Shown here in pieces: positions 5,982 through 13,677 of a DNA stretch of 14,713 bases. Made by a program: the position numbers and the translations under genes. The first letter of the stretch is position 1; every line of letters begins with the position of its first letter. The notes below the pieces were generated by a model. It saw only the letters and a list, made by a program, of their open reading frames with translations. It did not search any database and had not been told where the DNA came from. The DNA is taken from contig DAITPA010000045.1 in the NCBI GenBank assembly GCA_036833805.1, positions 1 to 14,713 of the forward strand, read 5' to 3'. This DNA comes from PALSA-1196 sp036833805. Lineage in GTDB: Bacteria > Pseudomonadota > Gammaproteobacteria > Steroidobacterales > Steroidobacteraceae.

Positions 5982-7304
5982 TTAAACGAGTTCGCCAAGC
6001 TCCGCACGGACCGAAAGCACGCGGCGCGGCGGAAAATGGCAGGTGAACGTGCTGCCGCTGCCCAGCGTACTTTGAATCTCAAGATTTGCGGCGTGACGCT
6101 GCAATACATGCTTCACGATCGCAAGCCCGAGTCCTGAGCCGCCGGTTGCGCGCGAGCGTCCCGAGTCGGCACGATAGAAGCGCTCGGTGAGACGCGGTAT
6201 GTGCTCGGCCTGAATGCCGATGCCGGTATCCGTCACCGAGAAGTGCCCGCCCTCGGTGTCCGTACACCAGCGCATCTCGATTGATCCCTGCGCCGGGGTG
6301 TATTTGGCGGCATTGTCGACGAGATTCGAGAACGCGGAGTGCACTTCAGATTCACGGCCCAAGAGCTGCGCGGCAGAGTCAACACGAATATTGACATCGC
6401 GCGGATGCTCGCCTCGTGCGAGCACGTCCTTGCGCAGCATCGCCATGAGCCCCGCAACGTCGATGGGTTCGCCGGCGACAATCTCATCGGTCTCCTCCAG
6501 GCGCGACAGCGCCAGAAGGTCGTGGATGATGGTCGTCATGCGCTCGGCCTGGCGGCGCATTTCAGCAACCGGGGCGCGCAGCTCCGGGTCGAGCGCGGGA
6601 TCCTGCCCTAGAGTCTCGAGATAGCCCGACACGACGGTCAGCGGCGAGCGCAGCTCATGTGAGGCATTGGCGACGAAGTCCTTGCGCATCGCCTCGAGTC
6701 GCACCTGGCGCGAGACGTCGCGAATCAGGAGCAATTGTTGACCTTCGCCATACGGCACGACTTGCAGGGACAAATGCGTATCCGCGGCGATCGTCGGACG
6801 GATGACGAGTGGAATCTCAAACTGCGCGTTGTCAAGGTAATGACCAAAATCCGGCTGCCGCAGGAGGTTATCGATACGCAGCCCAAAATCATCATGGCCG
6901 CGCAGATTGAGGAGCGTCGAGGCGGTGCGGTTGAACCAGACAATCTCGCGCTGCGCGTTCAGAATCACGACGCCGTCTGGAAGGGCAGCGGTGGAGCGCT
7001 CGATCTGGCGCACGAGCTGAATGAAGCGCTGCTTGTGAAAACGCTTGCGGCGATGCAGCCGCATGACCTGTGCAACAATCTCGCCCCACGCGCCGCCGAG
7101 GTTCGGTGGGTCGGCGTAGCTTCGGTGGCGCACCCACCAGTCGAGCCTGAAGAGCGTCGCGAGCTGCCATAGGAGGTGCAGCGCAAGCAGTCCCGCAAGC
7201 CCGGCCCACACGTAGCCGAAAACCCAGCCTAAAACCACACCGGTCAATACCGTGCCCAGCAGGCGCAGAATCGCCAACCACCATGCCCGCGTTACCAGCG
7301 CCAT
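5982..7304 (-). CDS. phoR: Phosphate regulon sensor histidine kinase PhoR
   Basis: 440 residues from ATG 7304-7302. GTG 7310 is also possible but has no visible ribosome site, whereas ATG has AGG 5 nt upstream. Order of parts: two membrane helices within residues 8-52 with almost no periplasmic loop, a basic linker (about 80-95, RLHRRKRFHKQRF), a PAS domain (about 98-198, with DGVVILNAQREIVWFN), then the dimerisation and ATPase domains. The H-box NASHELRSPL carries the phospho-accepting H216. The N-box NLVDNAAKYTP (N331), G1 DTGIGI, F-box RFYRAD and G2 GGSGLGLAIVKH are all intact. PhoR phosphorylates PhoB when phosphate is low. The short membrane anchor fits the known PhoR, which senses through PhoU/Pst rather than a periplasmic domain. 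It follows phoB after 13 nt and is surely co-transcribed. Confidence 0.96.
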   Translation of the reverse strand: MALVTRAWWLAILRLLGTVLTGVVLGWVFGYVWAGLAGLLALHLLWQLATLFRLDWWVRHRSYADPPNLGGAWGEIVAQVMRLHRRKRFHKQRFIQLVRQIERSTAALPDGVVILNAQREIVWFNRTASTLLNLRGHDDFGLRIDNLLRQPDFGHYLDNAQFEIPLVIRPTIAADTHLSLQVVPYGEGQQLLLIRDVSRQVRLEAMRKDFVANASHELRSPLTVVSGYLETLGQDPALDPELRAPVAEMRRQAERMTTIIHDLLALSRLEETDEIVAGEPIDVAGLMAMLRKDVLARGEHPRDVNIRVDSAAQLLGRESEVHSAFSNLVDNAAKYTPAQGSIEMRWCTDTEGGHFSVTDTGIGIQAEHIPRLTERFYRADSGRSRATGGSGLGLAIVKHVLQRHAANLEIQSTLGSGSTFTCHFPPRRVLSVRAELGELV

Positions 7305-7317
7305 ACGCACCTATCGT

Positions 7318-8007
7318 TCAGCGCGCCGAAAACCTGTATCCGGAACCGCGCACAGTCTGAATGAAGCGGTCGTAGCCGAACTCCTCGAGTGCCTTGCGCA
7401 GGCGCCGAATGTGCACGTCGATGGTGCGCTCCTCGACATAAACATTGCCACCCCAGATTCGATCCAGGAGCTGATCGCGGCTGTAGACCCTCTCGGGGTG
7501 CGTCATGAAGAACTCGAGCATGCGGTATTCGGTCGGGCCAAGCCCAATGGTCTCATCGCCAATCAGTACACGATGACTTGCCTGGTCGAGCGCCAGACCC
7601 TCGACCTGGATGCGCTCTTCACTGGCGTTGGGAGTGGAACGTCGCAGCACCGCGTGAATGCGCGCGAGCAGCTCGCGCGGCGAGAACGGCTTGGTGATGT
7701 AGTCATCCGCCCCGCCTTCGAGGCCCGCCACTTTGTCACCTTCCTCGGAGCGTGCCGTGAGCAAAATGATTGGCAGCTCGCGCGTCTCGCGGTCGCGCTT
7801 CAAGGCACGTGTGAGCTCAAGGCCGCTCATGTCGGGCAACATCCAATCGACGAGCATCAGGTCCGGGCGCCGATCGGCAAGAGCTGCGCGGGCGCCGCGG
7901 CAATCTTCAGCCTCGTGCACCTCGAAGCCAGCGCGCTTGAGTCCGAAGGCGATCATCTCCCTGATCGGCCGCTCGTCCTCGACGATCAAAACGTGCTTTG
8001 AGCTCAT
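7318..8007 (-). CDS. phoB: Phosphate regulon response regulator PhoB
   Basis: 229 residues, the same length as E. coli PhoB. The receiver domain (1-120) has acidic E10-D11, phospho-acceptor D54 (LMLVDWMLPDMSG), T84 and K106. The winged-helix OmpR-type DNA-binding domain (about 130-229) shows GLGPTEYRMLEFFM, the WGGNVYVEERTIDVHIRRLR recognition-helix region and a VRGSGYRFS wing. The start at 8007 (MSSKHVLIVEDE) is chosen because the receiver begins there; open frame further upstream runs into tsaB. When phosphorylated by PhoR it activates phosphate-starvation genes. Its own promoter region carries a PhoB box with a well-spaced -10, implying positive autoregulation. Confidence 0.97.
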   Translation of the reverse strand: MSSKHVLIVEDERPIREMIAFGLKRAGFEVHEAEDCRGARAALADRRPDLMLVDWMLPDMSGLELTRALKRDRETRELPIILLTARSEEGDKVAGLEGGADDYITKPFSPRELLARIHAVLRRSTPNASEERIQVEGLALDQASHRVLIGDETIGLGPTEYRMLEFFMTHPERVYSRDQLLDRIWGGNVYVEERTIDVHIRRLRKALEEFGYDRFIQTVRGSGYRFSAR

Positions 8008-8032
8008 TCGTTCACTGCGCGCATAGTTGAAC

Positions 8033-8066
8033 ATTACAGGGATACTGTGTTGCAGATTCATGACAA
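8033..8066 (-). promoter_or_regulatory. PhoB box and -10 of the phoB promoter
   Basis: On the minus strand: TTGTCAT (8066-8060), spacer GAAT, CTGCAAC (8055-8049), then 10 nt, then TGTAAT (8038-8033). The half-sites match CTGTCAT in 6/7 and 4/7 positions; the -10 matches 5/6. The 10-nt gap is that of classical PhoB-dependent promoters, which lack a -35. The site falls in the 73-nt gap between the tsaB stop and the phoB start, so phoB can be driven apart from tsaB. Confidence 0.6.
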
Positions 8067-8080
8067 GCCGGCATTGCGTG

Positions 8081-8764
8081 TCATTTCCGTGACGTGCGCG
8101 TGACGTCATCACGCAGGTAGACAGGGATCGCCTCCTGGGCGGCGCAGGTGCGTCCGGCCATGACTTCCGGCCAGGCAAGACGGGCGATTTCAGCAGCGCG
8201 CGGCAGCAGCTCTTCCCGTACGTCGATAAGATTCATACGGGCGCCAAGATGCGGGTAGACGCGAAAGCCGCGGCCGGCACCACCGACACCGCCTTGCCAA
8301 ACCTCCGGCAGAGCAATGCTCGCGTCGCCACTCACATGCTCCGCGCCCGTCAAGACTGCGAGCCCCGTGGCACCGCGGTCGAAACAAGCCCAGTAGACCT
8401 CCTGCATCCGTGCATCGTTGCAAACGAGAACGTGTTGCAGGCGTGTATTCAGATCGAATGCGCGCTGCGCAACCGCCGCAAGGTCCGACACTGGCACGAC
8501 GCGCAACTCGGCGCCGAACGCCAGTCCCTGCGCGACGCTCGTCGCCAGGCGCACTCCCGTGAATGCGCCGGGACCCCGACCAAAGGCGAGCGCATCGACA
8601 TCCTTAAGGTCAATGCCGCCCTCTATTAACACCGCGTCGATCATCGCCAAAATATGCTCGGCGTGCCCGCGCTCAGTTTCGATCTCGCGCGTGATCGCAC
8701 CACTGTCGCTCAATAGAGCGCTCGAACACGCAGGCGTCGCCGTGTCGAGCGCGAGAATCCTCAT
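8081..8764 (-). CDS. tsaB: tRNA threonylcarbamoyladenosine biosynthesis protein TsaB
   Basis: 227 residues, the usual TsaB length. The fold is ASKHA-like: MRILALDTATPACSSAL at the N-terminus, the ERGHAEHILAMID helix (31-43) and the GRGPGAFTGVRL motif (62-73) are hallmarks. TsaB has no activity alone. It pairs with TsaD and TsaE to put threonylcarbamoyl on A37 of ANN-reading tRNAs, and is essential in many bacteria. Its ATG (8764-8762) overlaps the stop codon of the helicase gene in an ATGA, so the two are translationally coupled. The yoaA-tsaB neighbourhood is the same as in E. coli. The C-terminal domain ends around PVYLRDDVTRTSRK, matching the usual YLR tail. Confidence 0.95.
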   Translation of the reverse strand: MRILALDTATPACSSALLSDSGAITREIETERGHAEHILAMIDAVLIEGGIDLKDVDALAFGRGPGAFTGVRLATSVAQGLAFGAELRVVPVSDLAAVAQRAFDLNTRLQHVLVCNDARMQEVYWACFDRGATGLAVLTGAEHVSGDASIALPEVWQGGVGGAGRGFRVYPHLGARMNLIDVREELLPRAAEIARLAWPEVMAGRTCAAQEAIPVYLRDDVTRTSRK

Positions 8765-10737
8765 ACCAGTTGCGCGGCGCGCCCGTGGCGGCGCGCCGGC
8801 GCATGCTTGCGCAGAAAACTCAAAGTGTCCTTCTCGAGGCGTGTCACTTTCATGGGGGGCAGCGCCATGAGGAACACCTTGCCATAACTCTTAGCCGAGA
8901 GCCGCGGGTCACAGATCGCAACGGCGCCAAAGTCATCCTCGCTGCGGATCAAGCGGCCGACGCCCTGCTTCAAAGCAAGTGCGGCCTCCGGCAGCTGGTA
9001 GTCGCGAAACGCATTTCCACCCTGCATCTGCAGATGCTCGATGCGCGCCTTGACGAGCGGATCCTCAGGCGAACCGAACGGCAGCTTCTCAATGATCACG
9101 AGCCGCAGCGCCTCGCCTTTAACGTCAACACCTTCCCAAAAGCTCGTCGTCCCAAGGAGTACGCCATCGCCATCGGCGCGAAAATCGTCCAGCAGCCGCT
9201 CGCGCGGCGCCTCGCCCTGCACGTACATCCGGTGCGGCGCGGCTGCGCCCCAGTGCGCGCGCAGCAGCGCCGCGGCGCGCACGAGCGCACGATGGCTAGT
9301 GAACAGTACGAATGCGCCACCCTGTGACGCCTCGATCAGAGGTAATGCGGTCGCGATGACGGCATCGGTGTAGCCGGGACTTGCCGGGTTCGGCAGACCA
9401 GGCGGCAAGTACAAGAGACTCTGGCGTGCGTAGTCAAAGGGACTCGCGATCTTCAGTTCCATGGCACCTGCGAATCCCAAACGGTGCGAGAAATGACTGA
9501 AATCATCTCCCACAGAAAGAGTCGCAGAGGTAAATATCCACGCGCAGCGTCGAGCGCGCACCAGCGTCTGGAAACGTTCCGCAATATCAAACGGCAGGAG
9601 GCTCAAGGCAAAGCCGCGCGGAGTCGTCTCCACCGTGCGTGCGCCGTCGGTCGTGTCGGCCGCTGCAATGCTCGCAAGCGCGTCCGCAAGGTCTCCGGCG
9701 CGCTCACCAAGTTGAGCGAGCGATGTTTGCGCAGCGGCGGCGCAAAGCTCAGTCTCAAGGCGATGCAAACACTGCGCCAGCTCCACGGCAGTGCCGGCAA
9801 ACTCTCCCGGCACTTCCGACCAGGCCATTCGCGCGGCTACTCGCGGCAGCTCAATTGAGAGTGCCCGCACGCTCTCTTCGACGTCGTCCAGCACACGGTT
9901 GACTGCCGCGACTGCGCTCGGTGCCAAGCCATTGTCTTGCGCCGCAGCCGCTACTTCCGCTCGCACTGCCTTCAGCATGCTCTCAATCCGGCGGCTGCTC
10001 ACGCTCGCGCCGAGAAACTGCGTGGCAAGGTCGGGCAGCTGGTGTGCTTCATCAAGAATGAGCGCGTCGGCCGACCCTAAGATGTCGCCGAACCCGTCCT
10101 CCTTAAGAACGAGGTCCGCAAGCAGCAGGTGATGATTGACGATGACGATATCGGCTTCCTGCGCGGCGCGCCGCGCGGCCGCAACGTGACACCGCTGAAA
10201 CTCGCCGCAGTGGACGCCAAGACAGTTGTCACGTGTCGAGGTCACGGTGGGCCAGATCGGGTGCGAGTCGGAAAGGCCACGCACTTCAGCCAAATCCCCT
10301 GAGCGCGTGGTATGCGACCAACGGCGGACCCGCTCGAGTGCCCGGTCCGAACCCGCGTTACCGTCCAAGTCCAGCTGCGCTTGCGCTTGCGACAGGCGGT
10401 GATGGCACAGGTAGTTTGCCCGGCCCTTCAACACCGCGACGCGCGCGGGCCGACCGAGAGCGCCGGCGACGAGCGGCAGATCCTTGGCGAAGAGCTGATC
10501 CTGCAGAGCCCGCGTGCCGGTGGATATCAAGACGCGCGCTCCCGACAACAGTGCCGGCACCAGATAGGCGAATGTTTTACCGGTACCGGTACCCGCCTCG
10601 ACGATCAAGGGGCTGTGGCTCTCGAGGGCGAGAGCGACGCGCTCGGCCATGTGTGCCTGCTGGCTGCGGGCCCGAAATCCGGGCAACGCGCCCTGCAGCG
10701 GCCCCTGGAGGCCGAAAATCTCTCTGAAATCAAACAT
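8761..10737 (-). CDS. yoaA: DinG/YoaA-family ATP-dependent DNA helicase
   Basis: 658-residue superfamily 2, XPD-like 5'-to-3' helicase. Seen in order: Q-motif-like start (FRARSQQAHM), Walker A EAGTGTGKT (47-55), motif Ia region STGTRALQDQLF, four cysteines C111, C172, C177 and C183 spaced as an iron-sulfur cluster domain, DEAH box (229-232), an arch-like helical insert (about 245-390), FTSATLS (402-408), TTSFWEGVDVKG (530-541) and the motif VI QGVGRLIR (591-598). YoaA in E. coli works with the polymerase III chi subunit in repair of replication damage. The length and the tsaB neighbour favour YoaA over DinG. The start is ATG 10737-10735; an open frame continues upstream but overlaps divergent pckG and is not helicase-like. 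No clear ribosome site and no LexA box are visible. Confidence 0.92.
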   Translation of the reverse strand: MFDFREIFGLQGPLQGALPGFRARSQQAHMAERVALALESHSPLIVEAGTGTGKTFAYLVPALLSGARVLISTGTRALQDQLFAKDLPLVAGALGRPARVAVLKGRANYLCHHRLSQAQAQLDLDGNAGSDRALERVRRWSHTTRSGDLAEVRGLSDSHPIWPTVTSTRDNCLGVHCGEFQRCHVAAARRAAQEADIVIVNHHLLLADLVLKEDGFGDILGSADALILDEAHQLPDLATQFLGASVSSRRIESMLKAVRAEVAAAAQDNGLAPSAVAAVNRVLDDVEESVRALSIELPRVAARMAWSEVPGEFAGTAVELAQCLHRLETELCAAAAQTSLAQLGERAGDLADALASIAAADTTDGARTVETTPRGFALSLLPFDIAERFQTLVRARRCAWIFTSATLSVGDDFSHFSHRLGFAGAMELKIASPFDYARQSLLYLPPGLPNPASPGYTDAVIATALPLIEASQGGAFVLFTSHRALVRAAALLRAHWGAAAPHRMYVQGEAPRERLLDDFRADGDGVLLGTTSFWEGVDVKGEALRLVIIEKLPFGSPEDPLVKARIEHLQMQGGNAFRDYQLPEAALALKQGVGRLIRSEDDFGAVAICDPRLSAKSYGKVFLMALPPMKVTRLEKDTLSFLRKHAPARRHGRAAQLV

Positions 10738-10862
10738 AAGGATTCGCGATCGTGACGCGGCTCGCCCCGCCGGGCGGCACAAGCGATGCACGCTACCGTG
10801 CCCAAGCCCGTCGTGTCGAGACCCGCTCTGGCGCCTGCGTGAGGCTTTGTGTTCAGGCGGGC

Positions 10863-10887
10863 TATAATTCGCATTGCACTTTAAGGA
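10863..10887 (+). promoter_or_regulatory. pckG -10 element and ribosome binding site
   Basis: A perfect TATAAT (10863-10868) precedes AAGGA (10883-10887), which stands 9 nt before the pckG ATG. No good -35 is found at 16-18 bp, which suggests an activator-dependent promoter. Transcription would start around 10875, leaving a leader of roughly 22 nt. Confidence 0.55.
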
Positions 10888-10896
10888 TTCTCCTAC

Positions 10897-12669
10897 ATGG
10901 CTACCGCACTGCACCTTAGCGCCTCGCTTGCCGGTATCAGCCCGGAAGTTCGTGCGTGGGTGAAGTCGGTGAGCGAGCTGACGCGGCCGCGCGCCGTACA
11001 TTGGTGCGACGGCTCGGAGGCGGAGGTGCGGGAGCTCACCGCACGCCTGGTGCGCGAGGGCGAACTGCACACGTTGAATGCGGATGAGTTTCCCGGTTGC
11101 TACCTGTATAGATCCGATCCCAACGATGTAGCGCGCGTCGAACACGTCACCTACATCTGCGCGCGTTCAGAGAACGACGCCGGCCCCAATAATCATTGGA
11201 TGGCGCCCAATGAGGCGCACGCAAAAATGCGCGCCCTCTTCAACGGCTGCATGCGCGAGCGCACGCTATATGTCATTCCCTACTGCATGGGCCCGCTCGA
11301 TTCCCCGTACGCGCGCTGCGGTGTGGAAATTACCGACAGCCCCTATGTCGTCCTCAATATGGCGATCATGACGCGCAGCGGTCGCGCGGCGCTTGAGCGT
11401 ATCGCGCGCGACGGTAAATTCGTGCGCGGCCTGCACTCCATCGGAGAGCTCGACCCGACGCGGCGCTTCATCATGCATTACCCCGAAGAGCTCGGTATCG
11501 AAAGCTTCGGCTCAGGCTACGGAGGCAATGCGCTTCTCGGCAAGAAGTGCCATGCGCTACGCATCGCAAGCTGGCAGGCGCGCGAGGAGGGCTGGCTCGC
11601 CGAACACATGCTGATCGTCGGCCTGACAAACCCCAAGGGAGAAACGCATTACGTCGCCGCGGCTTTTCCTTCGGCCTGTGGCAAGACCAATCTCGCCATG
11701 CTGATCCCGCCGGATTCCATGCCCGGCTGGACGATCGAAACCGTGGGCGAGGACATTGCCTGGCTGCACCCGGGTCCGGATGGCAGGCTTTGGGCCATCA
11801 ACCCCGAAGCCGGATATTTCGGCGTCGTACCGGGCACTAATCGCGCAACCAATCGCAATGCCTTCGACATGATCCGGCACAACACGCTGTTCACTAACGT
11901 TGCGCTGACGGCGGATGATGAGCCTTGGTGGGAAGGCCGCAAGAAGTTTGCGCCGGCCTTCGATTGGCAAGGCCAGCCCTACGATCCGAAGAACGGTCCG
12001 GCGGCGCATCCAAACTCACGCTTTACGGTTTCCGCCAAGAACAATCCCATCTATTCCGCACGCGCCGAAGATCCGCGCGGCGTACCAATTACTGCGCTCG
12101 TGTTCGGCGGACGCCGACGCGAAGTCGCACCGCTCGTGTACGAGGCCCGTGATTGGAAGCACGGCGTGCTGGTCGGCGCTTCGGTCGCTTCGGAAACCAC
12201 CGCCGCGGCTGTCGGCAAGACGGGTGTGGTGCGCCGCGATCCGATGGCGATGCTGCCTTTCTGCGGCTACAGCTTCGCCGACTACTGGCGTCATTGGCTT
12301 GACGTCGGTGCAAAGCTCTCGCGAGCGCCGAAGATCTATCACGTCAACTGGTTCCGGCGCGATCCGCAGGGAAACTTTCTGTGGCCAGGCTACGGCGAGA
12401 ACCTGCGGGTGCTGGCATGGATGCTGGACCGCTCTACAGTCGGCGCCGGTGCCGTCGAGACTCCCATCGGATCGTTGCCCCGACCCGAGGACCTCAACAT
12501 GAATGGGCTCAGCGTCAGTCCCGAGTCGCTGGCCACGCTCTTGGGAGTCGATGCCCCGCTGTGGCGCAAGGAAATGGCAGAAATCGCTGCGTATTTCGCG
12601 CCTTTCGGCACGCGCCTTCCGGATGAGCTCCTGCAGGAGCTCGCAATCACGCAAAAACGCCTCGGCTAG
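10897..12669 (+). CDS. pckG: Phosphoenolpyruvate carboxykinase (GTP)
   Basis: 590 residues, normal for the GTP-dependent family and longer than the ATP type. It interconverts oxaloacetate plus GTP with phosphoenolpyruvate, CO2 and GDP, the entry step of gluconeogenesis. Diagnostic blocks: FGSGYGGNALLGKKC (204-218), the P-loop FPSACGKTNLAM (257-268) with the reactive C261 and K263, the second kinase motif GEDIAWL (284-290) with following INPEAGYFGVVPGTN, and GVLVGASVASETTAAA further on. The C-terminal part with PFCGYSFADYW is also standard. It diverges from the helicase gene. Its stop lies 3 nt from the stop of the cyclase gene on the other strand. With the monocarboxylate-type symporter nearby it would suit growth on organic acids, though the two are not linked in an operon. 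Confidence 0.97.
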   Translation: MATALHLSASLAGISPEVRAWVKSVSELTRPRAVHWCDGSEAEVRELTARLVREGELHTLNADEFPGCYLYRSDPNDVARVEHVTYICARSENDAGPNNHWMAPNEAHAKMRALFNGCMRERTLYVIPYCMGPLDSPYARCGVEITDSPYVVLNMAIMTRSGRAALERIARDGKFVRGLHSIGELDPTRRFIMHYPEELGIESFGSGYGGNALLGKKCHALRIASWQAREEGWLAEHMLIVGLTNPKGETHYVAAAFPSACGKTNLAMLIPPDSMPGWTIETVGEDIAWLHPGPDGRLWAINPEAGYFGVVPGTNRATNRNAFDMIRHNTLFTNVALTADDEPWWEGRKKFAPAFDWQGQPYDPKNGPAAHPNSRFTVSAKNNPIYSARAEDPRGVPITALVFGGRRREVAPLVYEARDWKHGVLVGASVASETTAAAVGKTGVVRRDPMAMLPFCGYSFADYWRHWLDVGAKLSRAPKIYHVNWFRRDPQGNFLWPGYGENLRVLAWMLDRSTVGAGAVETPIGSLPRPEDLNMNGLSVSPESLATLLGVDAPLWRKEMAEIAAYFAPFGTRLPDELLQELAITQKRLG

Positions 12670-12678
12670 CTGTTAGCC
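12664..12678. terminator. Small hairpin over the convergent stop codons
   Basis: GGCTA, GCTGT, TAGCC: a perfect 5-bp inverted repeat that contains the pckG stop TAG in its left arm and loop boundary and touches the TAA of the cyclase gene. There is no U-run of note on either side (TT only), so function as a two-way terminator is weakly supported. Confidence 0.25.
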
Positions 12679-13575
12679 TTCCTCGCATTCGAAGCGGATC
12701 GTCTGCGGAGATAGGTCGTCGGGCAAGCGGCCGAGGCCGATCAATCCCGCCCCTTTGATCTGCAGGCTGTCGCGGCGCACGAAGGCGTCCTCCTCGCCCG
12801 CGGCCTGCACAAAGGTGCCGTTGGTGCTCTGATCGACCAAGACGAACTTGTTGCGGTTAATCTCGATGCGCGCGTGGAGCCGTGAAATGAGGCTGCCCTT
12901 GATCACGAGATCATTGTCCTCGGCGCGGCCGATCGCGATATTGGGGCGCTCATCATCGACAACCAGTTCGCGATCCTGACAGCGCAAACGCAGGCGCATC
13001 GTGCGATCGCCGCGAGACGCGAGCGCGATCTCGGGCACCATGCTCGTGACGTCCTCCTTCTGCCACAGCACCTCGTACAAGGCGACCTCTGCGCCCTGCC
13101 CCTTAAGCGTCGCCACGTCGATCTGCCGCACCGACGCGCGCCATTCCGGAGAGAGTCGTTCGACGATCGCGGTGGTAGTGATAATCTGGCCTGACTTTGC
13201 CTGACTCGTCATGCGGTTCGCGGTGTGCACGGTCGACCCAAACACGTCTCGATTCTCGAGCACTACGGGGCCGAAATGCGAGCCGACCCGAATTGCAACC
13301 GGCTGGCCATCGGCGCTCAACTCCGTGTGCGCCGTGATTTGCTGCTGCATCTGGGCCGCAGCGTTCAAGGCATCGTCCGCCGTCGGGAACGTTGCCATGA
13401 TCTCATCGCCCATGGTCTTGATCACTGTGCCGTGGTGCAGCTCGGTCGCCGAGCGCATCACCTCGATGCAGATCGCAACCATGTCGCGTGCGCGCGCCTC
13501 ACCCATCGCCTCGTACAGCCGTGTCGAGCCGACGACGTCAGCGAACAGAATGGCAAGCTCGATGTCTTTTCCCAT
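12673..13575 (-). CDS. Class III adenylate cyclase domain fused to FHA domain
   Basis: 300 residues, no signal peptide or membrane helix. Residues 5-170 form a class III nucleotide cyclase catalytic domain. Metal-binding D13 (LFADVVGSTRL) and D57 (KTMGDEIMATF) are present, as are the adenine-selecting K53 and D110 (DVFGSTVH) and the transition-state R121. The usual transition-state Asn, seen as VN in the family's GxxVNxxxR motif, is His here (H117). Residues 205-285 form an FHA phosphothreonine-binding domain with G216-R217, S231-R232-x-H234 and N252-G-T. The likely role is cAMP production or nucleotide sensing controlled by a phosphorylated partner; no partner kinase is in the window. The start ATG 13575 has only a weak ribosome site. 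It is convergent with pckG and has its own -10 (13636-13641). Confidence 0.9.
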   Translation of the reverse strand: MGKDIELAILFADVVGSTRLYEAMGEARARDMVAICIEVMRSATELHHGTVIKTMGDEIMATFPTADDALNAAAQMQQQITAHTELSADGQPVAIRVGSHFGPVVLENRDVFGSTVHTANRMTSQAKSGQIITTTAIVERLSPEWRASVRQIDVATLKGQGAEVALYEVLWQKEDVTSMVPEIALASRGDRTMRLRLRCQDRELVVDDERPNIAIGRAEDNDLVIKGSLISRLHARIEINRNKFVLVDQSTNGTFVQAAGEEDAFVRRDSLQIKGAGLIGLGRLPDDLSPQTIRFECEEG

Positions 13576-13635
13576 GCGACAAGTCCAAGCAAACGGTCAA
13601 TGCCGGCGTACGGCGCCGCAGCGACTCGTTGAGTG

Positions 13636-13641
13636 ATTATA
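13636..13641 (-). promoter_or_regulatory. -10 element for the cyclase-FHA gene
   Basis: A perfect TATAAT on the minus strand in the 102-nt gap between dusA and the cyclase gene, 60 nt before its ATG. No recognisable -35 at 16-18 bp, so an activator or a weak promoter is likely. Confidence 0.45.
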
Positions 13642-13677
13642 CGCGACTACCTCGGGCCCGGTAGCGCACTGCCGCTA

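Noticed and set aside
8008..8178. N-terminal extension of PhoB into tsaB
   Set aside because: The receiver domain begins at MSSKHVLIVEDE, the length from 8007 equals E. coli PhoB, and the extension covers the PhoB box.
10738..10896. Search for a LexA box (CTGT, 8 nt, ACAG) controlling the helicase
   Set aside because: No such sequence was found; only two small inverted repeats (10763-10776 and 10788-10801) with no clear meaning are present.
10738..11145. In-frame extension of the helicase upstream of 10737
   Set aside because: It runs across the divergent pckG promoter and gene start and has no helicase similarity.
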